A stretch of DNA of 26,470 nucleotides, from assembly GCA_035266845.1 (NCBI GenBank), contig DATFMP010000025.1, positions 1 to 26,470 of the forward strand. The letters are read 5' to 3'. A program made the translations under genes and the position numbers. This stretch comes from DATFMP01 sp035266845 (GTDB lineage: Bacteria; SAR324; JACQKK01). The notes beneath the pieces were generated by a model that saw only the letters and a list, made by a program, of their open reading frames with translations, was not told the DNA's origin and searched no databases. Numbering within the stretch: position 1 is the first letter of the stretch; every line of letters starts with the position of its first letter. This document shows, one piece after another, positions 1 through 6,738 of the stretch.

Positions 1-144
1 GGCGATGGGCATCAGCGCGCAGCCGGAGAGCAGCAGCACGCTGGCCACACCGAGCCAGAGCACACGATGGCGGATCAGGAAGCGGCGAACCGACCGGGCG
101 GAGCGGAGGGCGTGCAGCCCGGCGCCTTCCATGCGCGAAGCCAT
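1..144 (-). CDS. putative lipoprotein, N-terminal part only
   Basis: The first 48 codons of a minus-strand gene are visible; the rest lies beyond the window start. The peptide has a basic N-terminal stretch of about 30 residues, a hydrophobic segment, and a lipobox L39-S40-G41-C42 followed by Ala. This is what signal peptidase II substrates look like, so the product is probably an outer-membrane or periplasmic lipoprotein. The ATG at 144 is preceded by GAGGAG at a good distance. A second in-frame ATG at 132 would shorten the unusually long n-region. The family cannot be named from this fragment. An N-terminal membrane anchor without lipidation is the alternative. Confidence 0.5.
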   Translation of the reverse strand, partial: MASRMEGAGLHALRSARSVRRFLIRHRVLWLGVASVLLLSGCALMPIA

Positions 145-306
145 GGCGGCTTCTCCTCAGATTACTGAACGGCCCGTCCGGTGCAACGGCGGGCCAAGCA
201 AGGAAACCCGCGGGACCGGACCAAGCGCCCCGGCGATGCGTCAGCCATACCACGTTTTTCGGGACGGATGAAGGTCCTTTTTTCAGGGCGGGGCCTCATC
301 CCCTAA

Positions 307-333
307 CCCCTTCTCCACTGCGTGGAGAAGGGG
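307..333. repeat. 12-bp perfect hairpin (intergenic repeat unit)
   Basis: Arms 307-318 and 322-333 are exact reverse complements with a 3-nt loop. It lies in the gene-free interval, far from any gene end and without a T-run, so it resembles a dispersed palindromic repeat more than a terminator. Confidence 0.6.
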
Positions 334-371
334 GACTGGCTGTGCGGACTTGCGAGGCAGGCAACCGCACG

Positions 372-416
372 CCCCTCTCTGCCTAGCGGAGAGGGGCAGC
401 CCGGCGCGAGCCGGGC
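372..416. repeat. pair of adjacent hairpins (intergenic repeat unit)
   Basis: The stem 372-379/389-396 is CCCCTCTC against GAGAGGGG. It is followed at once by the stem 399-404/411-416, GCCCGG against CCGGGC. A similar C/G-rich hairpin recurs at 6690-6716 between convergent genes. This arrangement is common for short interspersed palindromic repeats of proteobacteria. Confidence 0.5.
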
Positions 417-584
417 GGGGTGAGGTGCCGGGCGGGCGCTGGGCCTGCGAGCCTCCGATGGGGTGGGGCGCGCGGCTGTGCGTCCGCCCGACGGCCTGGG
501 CAATCCGGAGGCCCAGACCCACGCACGAAACCCCACCCCGTCCCGCTGACGCGGGCCACCCCCCTTCGACCGGCTCAGGACAAG

Positions 585-602
585 CTCCCCGTGCACGGGG
601 AG
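585..602. repeat. 18-bp perfect palindrome in intergenic repeat
   Basis: CTCCCCGTGCACGGGGAG reads identically on both strands. It follows CCCTTCGACCGGCTCAGGAC (563-582), a string that resembles a widespread proteobacterial intergenic repeat. A further small stem, CCCGC/GCGGG, lies at 542-555. Confidence 0.55.
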
Positions 603-684
603 GGGAAGGTGCCCCCGGGCAGCGGGGAGGGGTGCCGTCCCCATTTGTCCGAACTCTCCCGCTGCATCTGGTAACCCTCCGCAG

Positions 685-690
685 TACAAT
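685..690 (+). promoter_or_regulatory. -10-like element upstream of the 820 gene
   Basis: TACAAT at 685-690 resembles the sigma-70 -10 hexamer. The 11-mer TACAATAGCCC (685-695) recurs exactly at 3977-3987, upstream of the membrane protein gene at 4059, which supports a real promoter element. No good -35 hexamer lies at normal spacing, so this is a weak call. Confidence 0.35.
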
Positions 691-819
691 AGCCCCACGC
701 GCGAAGCCTTGATGGACGCGGCTGCGCGCGATTCCCACGGAAATTGCGAAACGAACCCAAACGGGGAGCGCGAGGGGCGCCAGTCCCTCGCCCGCCGTTG
801 CTTTTGTCACGGGAGAGCC

Positions 820-1545
820 ATGGCCACGGACAAGCAGATCGAAGCCAACCGGAAGAATGCGAAGAAGAGCACGGGGCCGCGCACGGAGGAGGGCAAGGCG
901 AAGGCCGCGCAGAACGCGCGCAAGCACGGACTGACCTCGCGGCGGATGGTGCTGGCGGACGAGGATGCGGCGGAGTTCGAGCAACTGCGGCGCAACCTGC
1001 ACGCGGAGCTGGCGCCGGAGAGTCAGCTCGAAGTGCTGCTGGTGAACCGCATCGCCGCCGTGCAGTGGCGGCTGGCGCGGGTGCCCGCGCTGGAGGCGGA
1101 GCTGATGGACCGGCTGCGCTACGACATGCTGACAGAGGACCAGGGGCTGGGCGGGGCGTGGTCGCTCGATTCCGGGCCCTACGGCGGGGCACTGGCACGG
1201 CTGGCCCGCTACGAGACCACGCTGGAGCGCAACGCGGCGCGCCTGCTGGCGGAGCTGCGGCGCTCGCAGGCGCACCGCCGCCAGCAGGAGCGCGCGGAGC
1301 TGGCGCAACTGGCGGCGGAGCGCGAGCGCGCCGCCCGCGGGCGGGACCTGCACGGCCTGCACGCATCGCGCGAGCAGGCCACCGGCTGGCCGGGGGACGG
1401 CGCGGGGGCGGCACCGCCTGCGCTGCGAAACGAAGCCGATGCGGCGGGGCGGGAGGTCGCGCCCGGGGCGGCCTGGGAGGCCGGGGAAGGCGCCGGGGCG
1501 GCGGCCGGTCCGGCCGCGGGCCCAGCCGCCGGCATCGCCAACTGA
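820..1545 (+). CDS. hypothetical protein with STGPRT-type N-terminus
   Basis: The product has 241 residues. Residues 1-40 are rich in Asn/Lys and contain KKSTGPRTEEGKAK and QNARKHGLTS, a signature I recognise from a widespread bacterial family of unknown function. The middle (about 45-175) is predicted alpha-helical, rich in Ala, Glu, Leu and Arg, possibly coiled coil. The last 60 residues are low-complexity Ala/Gly/Pro. ATG 820 was chosen because GGGAGAG precedes it at 811-817 and the conserved motif begins here; an upstream in-frame start at 709 would add a non-conserved stretch. It is followed by apt after 102 bases. A nucleic-acid-binding role is conceivable from the basic N-terminus but is not shown. 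Confidence 0.75.
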   Translation: MATDKQIEANRKNAKKSTGPRTEEGKAKAAQNARKHGLTSRRMVLADEDAAEFEQLRRNLHAELAPESQLEVLLVNRIAAVQWRLARVPALEAELMDRLRYDMLTEDQGLGGAWSLDSGPYGGALARLARYETTLERNAARLLAELRRSQAHRRQQERAELAQLAAERERAARGRDLHGLHASREQATGWPGDGAGAAPPALRNEADAAGREVAPGAAWEAGEGAGAAAGPAAGPAAGIAN

Positions 1546-1647
1546 GCGCGGGGCGCGCATGGGCTGGACAGCGCGGCGCATTCCTGCTTACCTCGCGGGA
1601 GGCACCGCCCGTGGCGGGCGGGCTCACCCCTTGCCGCAAGGTGGCGC

Positions 1648-2172
1648 ATGTCGCAACTGAAGTCGCTGATCCGCACCATCCCCGACTTTCCGCAGCCGGG
1701 CATCCAGTTCCGCGATCTGACCACGCTGTTCCTCCATGCCGATGGCTTCCGGCAGTCCGTGAAGGAGATGGCGGACGCCTGGCGGGGCGAGGGCATCGAG
1801 ATGGTCGTGGGGGTGGAGTCCCGCGGGTTCATCGTGGCCGCGCCGGTGGCGCTGGAGCTGGGCGTGGGCTTCGTGCCCATCCGCAAGCCCGGCAAGCTGC
1901 CCGGCGAGACCTTCGGCGTGGAGTACACGCTGGAGTACGGCGAGGATCGGCTGGAGATCCACATGGACGCGCTGGGCATGGGCACCCGCGTGCTGCTGGT
2001 GGACGACCTGCTGGCCACCGGCGGCACGATGGAGGCCGCGTGCCGGCTGGTGGAGCGCATCGGGTGCCAGGTCGCCGGCTGCGCCTTCGTGGTGGAGCTG
2101 CCCGATCTGCGCGGGCGCGACCGCCTGGGCGGCTACAAGCTCACGCGGCTGGTGGAGTTCGAGGGAGACTAG
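1648..2172 (+). CDS. apt: adenine phosphoribosyltransferase
   Basis: This cytoplasmic purine-salvage enzyme joins adenine and PRPP to give AMP and pyrophosphate. The 174 residues match the usual family length. The N-terminal segment IRTIPDFPQPGIQFRD (8-23) is typical of Apt, and the phosphoribosyltransferase signature VLLVDDLLATGGT sits at 115-127, where the paired Asp119-Asp120 and the TGGT loop bind the ribose-phosphate of PRPP. The VGVESRGF segment (54-61) matches the family. A 78-aa frame begins three bases after its stop, so the two genes are probably cotranscribed. Confidence 0.97.
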   Translation: MSQLKSLIRTIPDFPQPGIQFRDLTTLFLHADGFRQSVKEMADAWRGEGIEMVVGVESRGFIVAAPVALELGVGFVPIRKPGKLPGETFGVEYTLEYGEDRLEIHMDALGMGTRVLLVDDLLATGGTMEAACRLVERIGCQVAGCAFVVELPDLRGRDRLGGYKLTRLVEFEGD

Positions 2173-2174
2173 CG

Positions 2175-2411
2175 GTGGCCATCAACCTGCGCCCCCACTC
2201 CGAGGCCGCGCCGCTCTGGCTGGAGGAGGCGGAGTACGAGCGCCTCGTGCGCCGCACCGAGGGCGGCTGGAGCACCTGCGCCGACGAGACGGAGTGGCTG
2301 GCCAAGCTGCACTATTTGCGGGCGGGCCGGCAAGCCGGTAAGTTGGACGAGGCCCAGTTCGAGGAGCGCGAGACCCGCCTGGTGCAGGCTTGGCTGCGCC
2401 GCCGCGCCTAG
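2175..2411 (+). CDS. small hypothetical protein downstream of apt
   Basis: A 78-residue frame starts with GTG at 2175, two bases after the apt stop. GAGGGAG at 2161-2167, inside the end of apt, serves as ribosome site, which is why this GTG was chosen. The product is soluble, charged and rich in Glu, Arg, Leu and Trp, with no signal peptide or membrane segment and a single Cys. I do not recognise a domain. The tight spacing suggests translational coupling to apt, but nothing indicates a role in purine salvage. Confidence 0.7.
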   Translation: MAINLRPHSEAAPLWLEEAEYERLVRRTEGGWSTCADETEWLAKLHYLRAGRQAGKLDEAQFEERETRLVQAWLRRRA

Positions 2412-2469
2412 CACGGCTCCCTCGCGCCCTGCCCCCACCCCCTCACCCCTTGCCGCCCAAGAGCGCCCC

Positions 2470-2874
2470 ATGGCCAAGGAAGACCGCAAGGACAAGTCGC
2501 TGCAGGAGATCGCCGATATCGTCGGCATCGGCTGCTTCGATACCCACCTGTTCATCTGCACGGGCCCCGACTGCTGCACGCCCGAGGAGGGTATGGCGGC
2601 GTGGCGGGCCGTCAAGCGCACGGTGAAGGACCTCAACCCCGACCTCCGCCAGGCCAAGCTCTACCGCACCAAGGTGGGCTGCCTGCGCATCTGCAAGGGC
2701 GGCCCCATCGCCGTGGCCTACCCCCAGGGCAAGTGGTTCCACAGCGTGACGGAGGAGACCGCCCCGGGCATCGTGGAGTACCTCCAGTCCGGCGCCCAGG
2801 GCCCGCACCCGCTCGAGTTCGCCGCGCACCCCCTCACCGGGCAGCCCCTGCGCGACGAGGACGCCGCCGACTAG
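2470..2874 (+). CDS. (2Fe-2S) ferredoxin, thioredoxin-like fold
   Basis: This is a 134-residue small redox protein. Cysteines at 30, 35, 36, 71 and 75 sit in ICTGPDCC and GCLRICKGGP. The spacing of one pair in the first motif and C-x3-C in the second matches the thioredoxin-like [2Fe-2S] ferredoxins related to NuoE, with C30, C35 or C36, C71 and C75 as probable ligands. The segment after the second pair (GGPIAVAYPQGKWF) is typical of the family. It lies 58 bases after the small hypothetical gene and probably ends the apt-containing transcript. The redox partner is not evident from the neighbours. Confidence 0.85.
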   Translation: MAKEDRKDKSLQEIADIVGIGCFDTHLFICTGPDCCTPEEGMAAWRAVKRTVKDLNPDLRQAKLYRTKVGCLRICKGGPIAVAYPQGKWFHSVTEETAPGIVEYLQSGAQGPHPLEFAAHPLTGQPLRDEDAAD

Positions 2875-2912
2875 CCCGGCCGCGGGCACTGCCCGACGCG
2901 CGAGGGCCAGCC

Positions 2913-2932
2913 GCCCCGCCGCGAGGCGGGGC
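2913..2932. terminator. hairpin between convergent genes
   Basis: GCCCCGCC (2913-2920) pairs exactly with GGCGGGGC (2925-2932) across a GCGA tetraloop. It lies between the convergent ferredoxin and fumarylacetoacetate hydrolase genes. There is no T-run, so it is either a rho-independent-like bidirectional stop or an RNA 3' end stabiliser. Confidence 0.45.
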
Positions 2933-2956
2933 AGGCGCCGCGTTGGCGCGGGGCGC

Positions 2957-3811
2957 TCAGGGCTTGGCCATCACCTTCTGCACCTGCGTGCCCAGCTTGG
3001 CCACGCTCACTTCCACCGTGTCGCCGATCTTGAGGAAGGCGTTGGGGTCCTTCATCCCCTGCGCCACGCCGGAGGGCGTGCCCGTGGTGACCACGTCGCC
3101 CGGCTCCAGCGTGAAGAACTGGCTGCAGTACCAGATGATGTGCGGCAGGTTGAAGATGAAGTCGTTGGTGTTGCTCTGCTGGCGCACCTGCCCGTTGACC
3201 TTGAGGGAGACCTCCAGGTCGTGCGGATTGCCCACCTCGTCCGGGGTCACCAGCCAGGGGCCCAGCGGGCCAAAGCTGTCGTGGCTCTTGCCGCGCACCC
3301 ACTGCGTGCCGCGGAACTGGAAGTCGCGCTCGCTCACGTCGTTGCAGACCATATAGCCGGCCACGTGCTGCAGCGCCTCGTCCTCCGAAGCCAGGTCGGC
3401 CACGCGGTCTTTCACAACGAAGGCCAGCTCCACCTCGTAGTCCAGCCGCGTGCTGGTCTTGGGCACCAGGATGCCGTCGTTGGGCCCGCAGATGCACGAC
3501 GTGTACTTGGTGAACACCTCGGGCTCCTTGGGGATCTGGGCCCCCACCTCCGCCGCGTGCTTGCGGTAGTTGAGCCCGATGGCCACGAACTTGTTCGGCC
3601 GCGCCACGGGCGAGCCCAGGCGCGCGTTGGGGTCGGCGACGGGCGTGTCCTTGCGGGCCGCCACCAGTTCCGCCACCCGGGCCATGCCGCCGGAGGCGAA
3701 GAACTCCGGCGTGTAGTCGTGGATGTGCAGCGAAAGGTCCAGGCGGGTGCCGTCATTGAGCTGCACGCCCGGTTTCTCGCGGCCGGGGGTGCCGAATCGG
3801 ATCAGTTTCAT
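2957..3811 (-). CDS. fumarylacetoacetate hydrolase family protein
   Basis: A 284-residue enzyme of the FAH superfamily, which cleaves or isomerises C-C bonds of 2-oxo or beta-diketo acids using a divalent metal. The N-terminal domain (1-70) resembles the accessory domain of ureidoglycolate lyase and 2,4-didehydro-3-deoxyrhamnonate hydrolase types. The catalytic domain begins near FVAIGLNYRKHA (75-86). Metal ligands are expected at E126 and E128 (YEVEL) and D158 (CNDVS). The GKSHDSFGPLGPW motif (174-186) and TGTPSGVAQG (243-252) are classic. ATG 3811 matches the MKLIRFG start of the family. The exact substrate cannot be decided. It stands alone, convergent with the ferredoxin gene and divergent from the 4059 gene. 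Confidence 0.93.
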   Translation of the reverse strand: MKLIRFGTPGREKPGVQLNDGTRLDLSLHIHDYTPEFFASGGMARVAELVAARKDTPVADPNARLGSPVARPNKFVAIGLNYRKHAAEVGAQIPKEPEVFTKYTSCICGPNDGILVPKTSTRLDYEVELAFVVKDRVADLASEDEALQHVAGYMVCNDVSERDFQFRGTQWVRGKSHDSFGPLGPWLVTPDEVGNPHDLEVSLKVNGQVRQQSNTNDFIFNLPHIIWYCSQFFTLEPGDVVTTGTPSGVAQGMKDPNAFLKIGDTVEVSVAKLGTQVQKVMAKP

Positions 3812-3976
3812 CGTCAGCCTGTCAAAGTGGATCTCGAAGGATTCGCATGGCCGCGCCTGCTCGCCCCGGGCGAGCGGGGCGCATGCACGGCTTATCCTTT
3901 TACCGCGTTGGCCCGCCGGTGCAAACCTCACTGGCTGTCAGGACCTCATACCATGTGCTGAAGCCAAGCCCGGTGC

Positions 3977-3982
3977 TACAAT
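3977..3982 (+). promoter_or_regulatory. -10-like element upstream of the DUF981-like gene
   Basis: TACAAT at 3977-3982 lies 76 bases before the start codon at 4059 and is embedded in TACAATAGCCC, the same 11-mer found at 685-695. A matching -35 hexamer is not obvious. Confidence 0.4.
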
Positions 3983-4058
3983 AGCCCGCGCGTGTCGCGG
4001 CGTCGCACAGCCACTGCCGCGGGACGCACTACACTCGCACATCCCCGAAGGAGCCGCG

Positions 4059-4658
4059 ATGTTCATAGACTACTTGACGTTGATGCTGATCAACATGGTC
4101 GCGGGGCTGGTCCTGCTGGCGGCCTGGATCTTCCTGGACGTGGGAACGCCGGGCGAGCGCCGCTGGGTGCCCGGCATGCTGATGGCGGGATTCCTGGCTC
4201 TCGCCACGGGCCTGCACATGATCTTCACGTGGCCGCTGGTGGGCTCTTACAACATCCTCTACGGTGAGATGTCCGTGTTCTACGGCATCCTGCTGGTGGG
4301 GGTGGGATTCACCGTGATGATGGGACTCGATCTGCTGCCGGTGGCGATCTATGCCGAGTTCGTGGGCCTCGCTGCCGTCCTGATCGGCATCCAGGTGCTA
4401 AAGCTGGACCTGACCCAGCATCCGACCATCTCGGGTGTGGGCTTCATCTGGATGGGCTTGGTCGGCCTGGGCGCCGTGCCCATGCTGCGCATGCGCAGCG
4501 TGCCCGCCTTCCGCATCTTCGGGGCGGCGGGCCTGCTCATCGCGGCCGTGATCTGGGGTGTCACGGGCTACATGGCCTACTGGGGCCACGTGAAGCCCTT
4601 CGCCAAGTGGAAGCCCGTCCACATGCAGTACGAGATGCAGATGAACAACCCGCAGTAG
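4059..4658 (+). CDS. DUF981-like integral membrane protein
   Basis: The 199 residues form about six hydrophobic segments, roughly 5-27, 38-58, 70-90, 92-115, 125-143 and 151-173, with a short polar C-terminal tail. The sequence pattern (MFIDYLTLMLINM start, HMIFTWPL, YGEMSVFYG, GYMAYWGH) looks like the DUF981 family of bacterial and archaeal membrane proteins, whose function is unknown; this assignment is from memory. AAGGAG at 4048-4053 fixes the ATG at 4059. The conserved His, Glu and Tyr residues within or near membrane segments (H53, E70, E100) could be functional. It is a single-gene unit. Confidence 0.75.
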   Translation: MFIDYLTLMLINMVAGLVLLAAWIFLDVGTPGERRWVPGMLMAGFLALATGLHMIFTWPLVGSYNILYGEMSVFYGILLVGVGFTVMMGLDLLPVAIYAEFVGLAAVLIGIQVLKLDLTQHPTISGVGFIWMGLVGLGAVPMLRMRSVPAFRIFGAAGLLIAAVIWGVTGYMAYWGHVKPFAKWKPVHMQYEMQMNNPQ

Positions 4659-4672
4659 ACTCGCCAATCCGC

Positions 4673-4686
4673 GGCCGGCGCCGGCC
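4673..4686. terminator. palindrome between convergent genes
   Basis: GGCCGGCGCCGGCC is a perfect 14-bp palindrome in the 37-base gap between the convergent DUF981-like and HAD phosphatase genes. Without a T-run the terminator role is only a suggestion. Confidence 0.35.
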
Positions 4687-4695
4687 CCGCGCGGC

Positions 4696-5550
4696 TCAGC
4701 CGTCCAACACGGCTTCCAGCGCGGCGGCCACGCCGTCGTGGTCCTGGTCCGCCGTATCACGGCGGGCCACTGCCTGCACGGCCGGGACGGCGTTGCCCAT
4801 GGCGATGCCCAGCCCGGCGGCACTCACCATTTCCACATCGTTGGCCTCGTCGCCGATGGCGATGACCTGCTCCGGGTGCCCCGCCGCCTCGGGAAACAGG
4901 CCCAGGAAGGCCTGCCATTTGGAGGTGCCCGGGGCGAAGAACTCCGTGATGCGGCCGGGCTCCTGGTCCAACACAAGCACCATGGTGTGGCAGCGCAGAC
5001 GCCCGCTGAAACGCTCCAGCAGCCGGGACGATGCGGCTTCGAATGCCGCGTCGCGGCCCAGCGCGGCCACCTCCACCACGCGGGGAATCTCGGCCGTTGA
5101 CAGCGCTGGCTCCAGTTGCCGGAACTGGCGGTTGCGGCCCAGGTAGGCGTCGAAGTGCGCGCCTCCGCTCTCGCTGTCCACGTGAAACAGGGGCGGCTCG
5201 GGATGCCGGTGCGAGAACACGATCGGCGCCAATCCGTCCGTGTGCAGTGCCCCCACGACCGCGCGCCAGTCCTCCGGCGGCAGGTAGGCCGTGTAGCGCA
5301 CTTCGTTCCCGCCCGGGGTCAGGCCCACCGCCCCGCCGTTGGTGATCATGTGGAAGGGCGGCAGGCCCAAACCAGCCGTCACGCGTCGCAGGGAGTTGTA
5401 CGTGCGGCCCGTGGCCAGCACCAACGCGATGCCCGCCTCCGCGGCGCGGTGCAGCGCGACCAGCGTGCGCGGCGACACCCGACCACTGCGGTCCAACAAC
5501 GTGCCGTCCACGTCCACCAGCAGATAGCGATACTGCCCAGGCTGCTCCAT
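4696..5550 (-). CDS. Cof-type HAD superfamily phosphatase
   Basis: A 284-residue soluble phosphohydrolase of the HAD superfamily, Cof/YbiV-like class IIB. Motif I DVDGT (13-17) supplies nucleophile D13 and acid/base D15. Motif II is LATGR (46-50, T47). Motif III Lys is K211 in GTSKWQ. Motif IV GDEANDVEM (233-241) supplies D234 and D238. The segment 70-200 is the C2 cap. These enzymes dephosphorylate small sugar or cofactor phosphates, and the substrate cannot be told here. ATG 5550 is preceded by GAGGTGG; an in-frame upstream ATG at 5646 would add an unconserved Arg-rich leader. The gene is divergent from the first hemerythrin. Confidence 0.92.
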   Translation of the reverse strand: MEQPGQYRYLLVDVDGTLLDRSGRVSPRTLVALHRAAEAGIALVLATGRTYNSLRRVTAGLGLPPFHMITNGGAVGLTPGGNEVRYTAYLPPEDWRAVVGALHTDGLAPIVFSHRHPEPPLFHVDSESGGAHFDAYLGRNRQFRQLEPALSTAEIPRVVEVAALGRDAAFEAASSRLLERFSGRLRCHTMVLVLDQEPGRITEFFAPGTSKWQAFLGLFPEAAGHPEQVIAIGDEANDVEMVSAAGLGIAMGNAVPAVQAVARRDTADQDHDGVAAALEAVLDG

Positions 5551-5637
5551 GCCCACCTCGGTGCCCCCGTTGTCCGTGCGCCCCTTCCTTCCGCTGCCCC
5601 GGATAGCAGCCGGTCCCGGTGGCGTCAACCGCTGCCG

Positions 5638-5651
5638 GCGCAACATTGCGC
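5638..5651. promoter_or_regulatory. inverted repeat in divergent HAD/hemerythrin promoter region
   Basis: GCGCAA and TTGCGC form a perfect 6-bp inverted repeat around a central CA, in the 175-base interval between the divergent genes starting at 5550 and 5726. It could be an operator. The TTGCGC half is a poor -35 candidate, and no convincing -10 follows. Confidence 0.3.
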
Positions 5652-5725
5652 AACTTCGTCGTTTAAGTAAGTGTAGGCGGCGGTTGCCTGCCAGGGCCGC
5701 CGCAACTCATCCCAGCGGGGGACGC

Positions 5726-6172
5726 ATGGGTGATACGCAAGACTGGGGAGCCTGTCAAAGCGTGGGCGTGCCGGAGTGTGATGCCGACCACGCCGATCTG
5801 CTGGCGCTCGCCCGGGCGCTGCGCAGTGCCTTGAACGACCATGCGCCGGCCACCGAAGTGCAGGCGCTGCTGGACGATCTGCTGGAGCAGACGCTAGGGC
5901 ACTTCGAGCGCGAAGAGCGCATGCTCGCCAACGAGGGTTATCCGGAGCTGGCCCGGCACATCTCCTCTCACAACCGGCTGCTGCGGGCGATGCTGCACTT
6001 CAAGGAGGACGTGCGCTACGCCCGCTATCGCTCGGATGTCGCCGTCAAGTTCATCCACGCCTGGGTGGTGGAACATGTACGCGTCGAGGATGCCCGCTAT
6101 GGCGCGTTCCTGCGCGAGCGACGCGCCGAGCAGGCAACGGAATCGCCATCGGCCCTCTCGCCCCGAGCCTGA
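5726..6172 (+). CDS. bacteriohemerythrin (first of tandem pair)
   Basis: A 148-residue single-domain hemerythrin, a cytoplasmic four-helix protein that binds O2 at a non-heme diiron centre. All seven expected ligands are visible: H22, H59 and E63 (HFERE), H78 and H82 (HISSH), H117 and D122 (HVRVED). ATG 5726 was chosen because the fold begins just after it; GGGGGAC lies upstream, and longer in-frame starts add Pro/Arg-rich sequence. A tail of about 20 residues follows the last helix. The next gene encodes a paralog with the same ligand spacing. Roles known for the family are O2 storage or delivery, O2 sensing and nitric oxide or oxidative stress protection. Confidence 0.92.
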   Translation: MGDTQDWGACQSVGVPECDADHADLLALARALRSALNDHAPATEVQALLDDLLEQTLGHFEREERMLANEGYPELARHISSHNRLLRAMLHFKEDVRYARYRSDVAVKFIHAWVVEHVRVEDARYGAFLRERRAEQATESPSALSPRA

Positions 6173-6229
6173 CCTGCATCAAGGACGCGATCCCGCACAG
6201 CGTGTGTAATGGCAGCGAGGGGGGCCCGC

Positions 6230-6250
6230 GTGGCAGCCCGCCGCTGCCAC
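6230..6250. repeat. hairpin between the two hemerythrin genes
   Basis: GTGGCAGC (6230-6237) pairs exactly with GCTGCCAC (6243-6250) over a 5-nt loop. It sits just before the ribosome site of the second hemerythrin gene and could affect mRNA processing or translation. Confidence 0.35.
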
Positions 6251-6273
6251 CTCACGCGGATAAGGGAGGGCGC

Positions 6274-6681
6274 ATGTCCTTGCCATTGCGCTGGCAATTC
6301 GCCTACAGCGTGGGCGTGCACACGTTCGACGAGGCACATCGCGTGCTCATCGAGCGTGCCGATGCATTGATCGCGGCGGTGAAGGGGCCGAATCCCGCAT
6401 CGCGGGCACGCGACATAGCCGACGACCTGGTGGAGTGCGCGGTGGAGCACTTCGAGGAGGAAGAGCGCGTGCTGCGCGAACTGGACTGGCCCGGCCTGCC
6501 GGAGCACGAGCAGGCGCACAGCCTGCTCTTGCGCACGCTGCTCAAGTTCAAGGCGGACCTGCGCTATGGCCGCCTCAGCGCCGAGGAGGCCGCGGCCTTC
6601 ATCACAGACTGGGTGCTGGCGCACATTCAGGACGAGGACATGCAGTACACCGCCTATCTGCACGCGCGCGGCATGCACTGA
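6274..6681 (+). CDS. bacteriohemerythrin (second of tandem pair)
   Basis: A 135-residue hemerythrin domain protein. Diiron ligands fall at the same residue numbers as in its upstream paralog: H22, H59, E63, H78, H82, H117 and D122. AAGGGAGGG (6262-6270) fixes ATG 6274. The motif DEAH around H22 is closer to canonical bacteriohemerythrins than the DADH of the first copy, and the protein lacks the extra tail. The two genes are 101 bases apart in the same direction, probably one transcript, and arose by an old duplication since only ligand regions and core helices remain alike. Confidence 0.93.
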   Translation: MSLPLRWQFAYSVGVHTFDEAHRVLIERADALIAAVKGPNPASRARDIADDLVECAVEHFEEEERVLRELDWPGLPEHEQAHSLLLRTLLKFKADLRYGRLSAEEAAAFITDWVLAHIQDEDMQYTAYLHARGMH

Positions 6682-6689
6682 GCGGCCGA

Positions 6690-6716
6690 CCCCTCTCGCA
6701 TGCAATAGCGGAGGGG
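6690..6716. terminator. hairpin between convergent hemerythrin and selenoprotein genes
   Basis: CCCCTC (6690-6695) pairs with GAGGGG (6711-6716), extended by one T-G wobble. It lies in the 57-base gap between convergent genes and may stop transcription from both sides. Confidence 0.4.
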
Positions 6717-6738
6717 CCGGTGGCAATAACCAAGGTGG

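Larger units (their letters stand above)
145..819. other. gene-free interval with hairpin repeats
   Basis: No convincing gene lies in these 675 bases. Open frames on both strands have Arg/Pro/Ala-rich, low-complexity translations and no ribosome site, so they look like chance frames in G+C-rich DNA. From about 300 to 640 the stretch carries several perfect inverted repeats, listed separately. A -10-like TACAAT follows at 685-690, before the hypothetical gene at 820. The lipoprotein gene at 144 is transcribed away from this interval, so its promoter must also lie here, but no clear element was seen. Confidence 0.6.

Noticed and set aside
307..333. Rho-independent terminator for an upstream gene
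   Set aside because: No gene ends near it on either strand and no T-run follows.
300..640. CRISPR array
   Set aside because: The repeats differ from each other, are self-complementary and have no regular spacing, and no cas gene is present.
283..1581. 432-codon minus-strand frame across the repeat region and the 820 gene
   Set aside because: Arg/Pro/Ala-rich translation, no ribosome site or domain, and it runs through inverted repeats and opposite a supported gene.
744..2411. 555-codon + strand frame overlapping the 820 gene and apt
   Set aside because: Only its last 78 codons, from GTG 2175, are free of overlap and have a ribosome site. The part before is an out-of-frame shadow of real genes.
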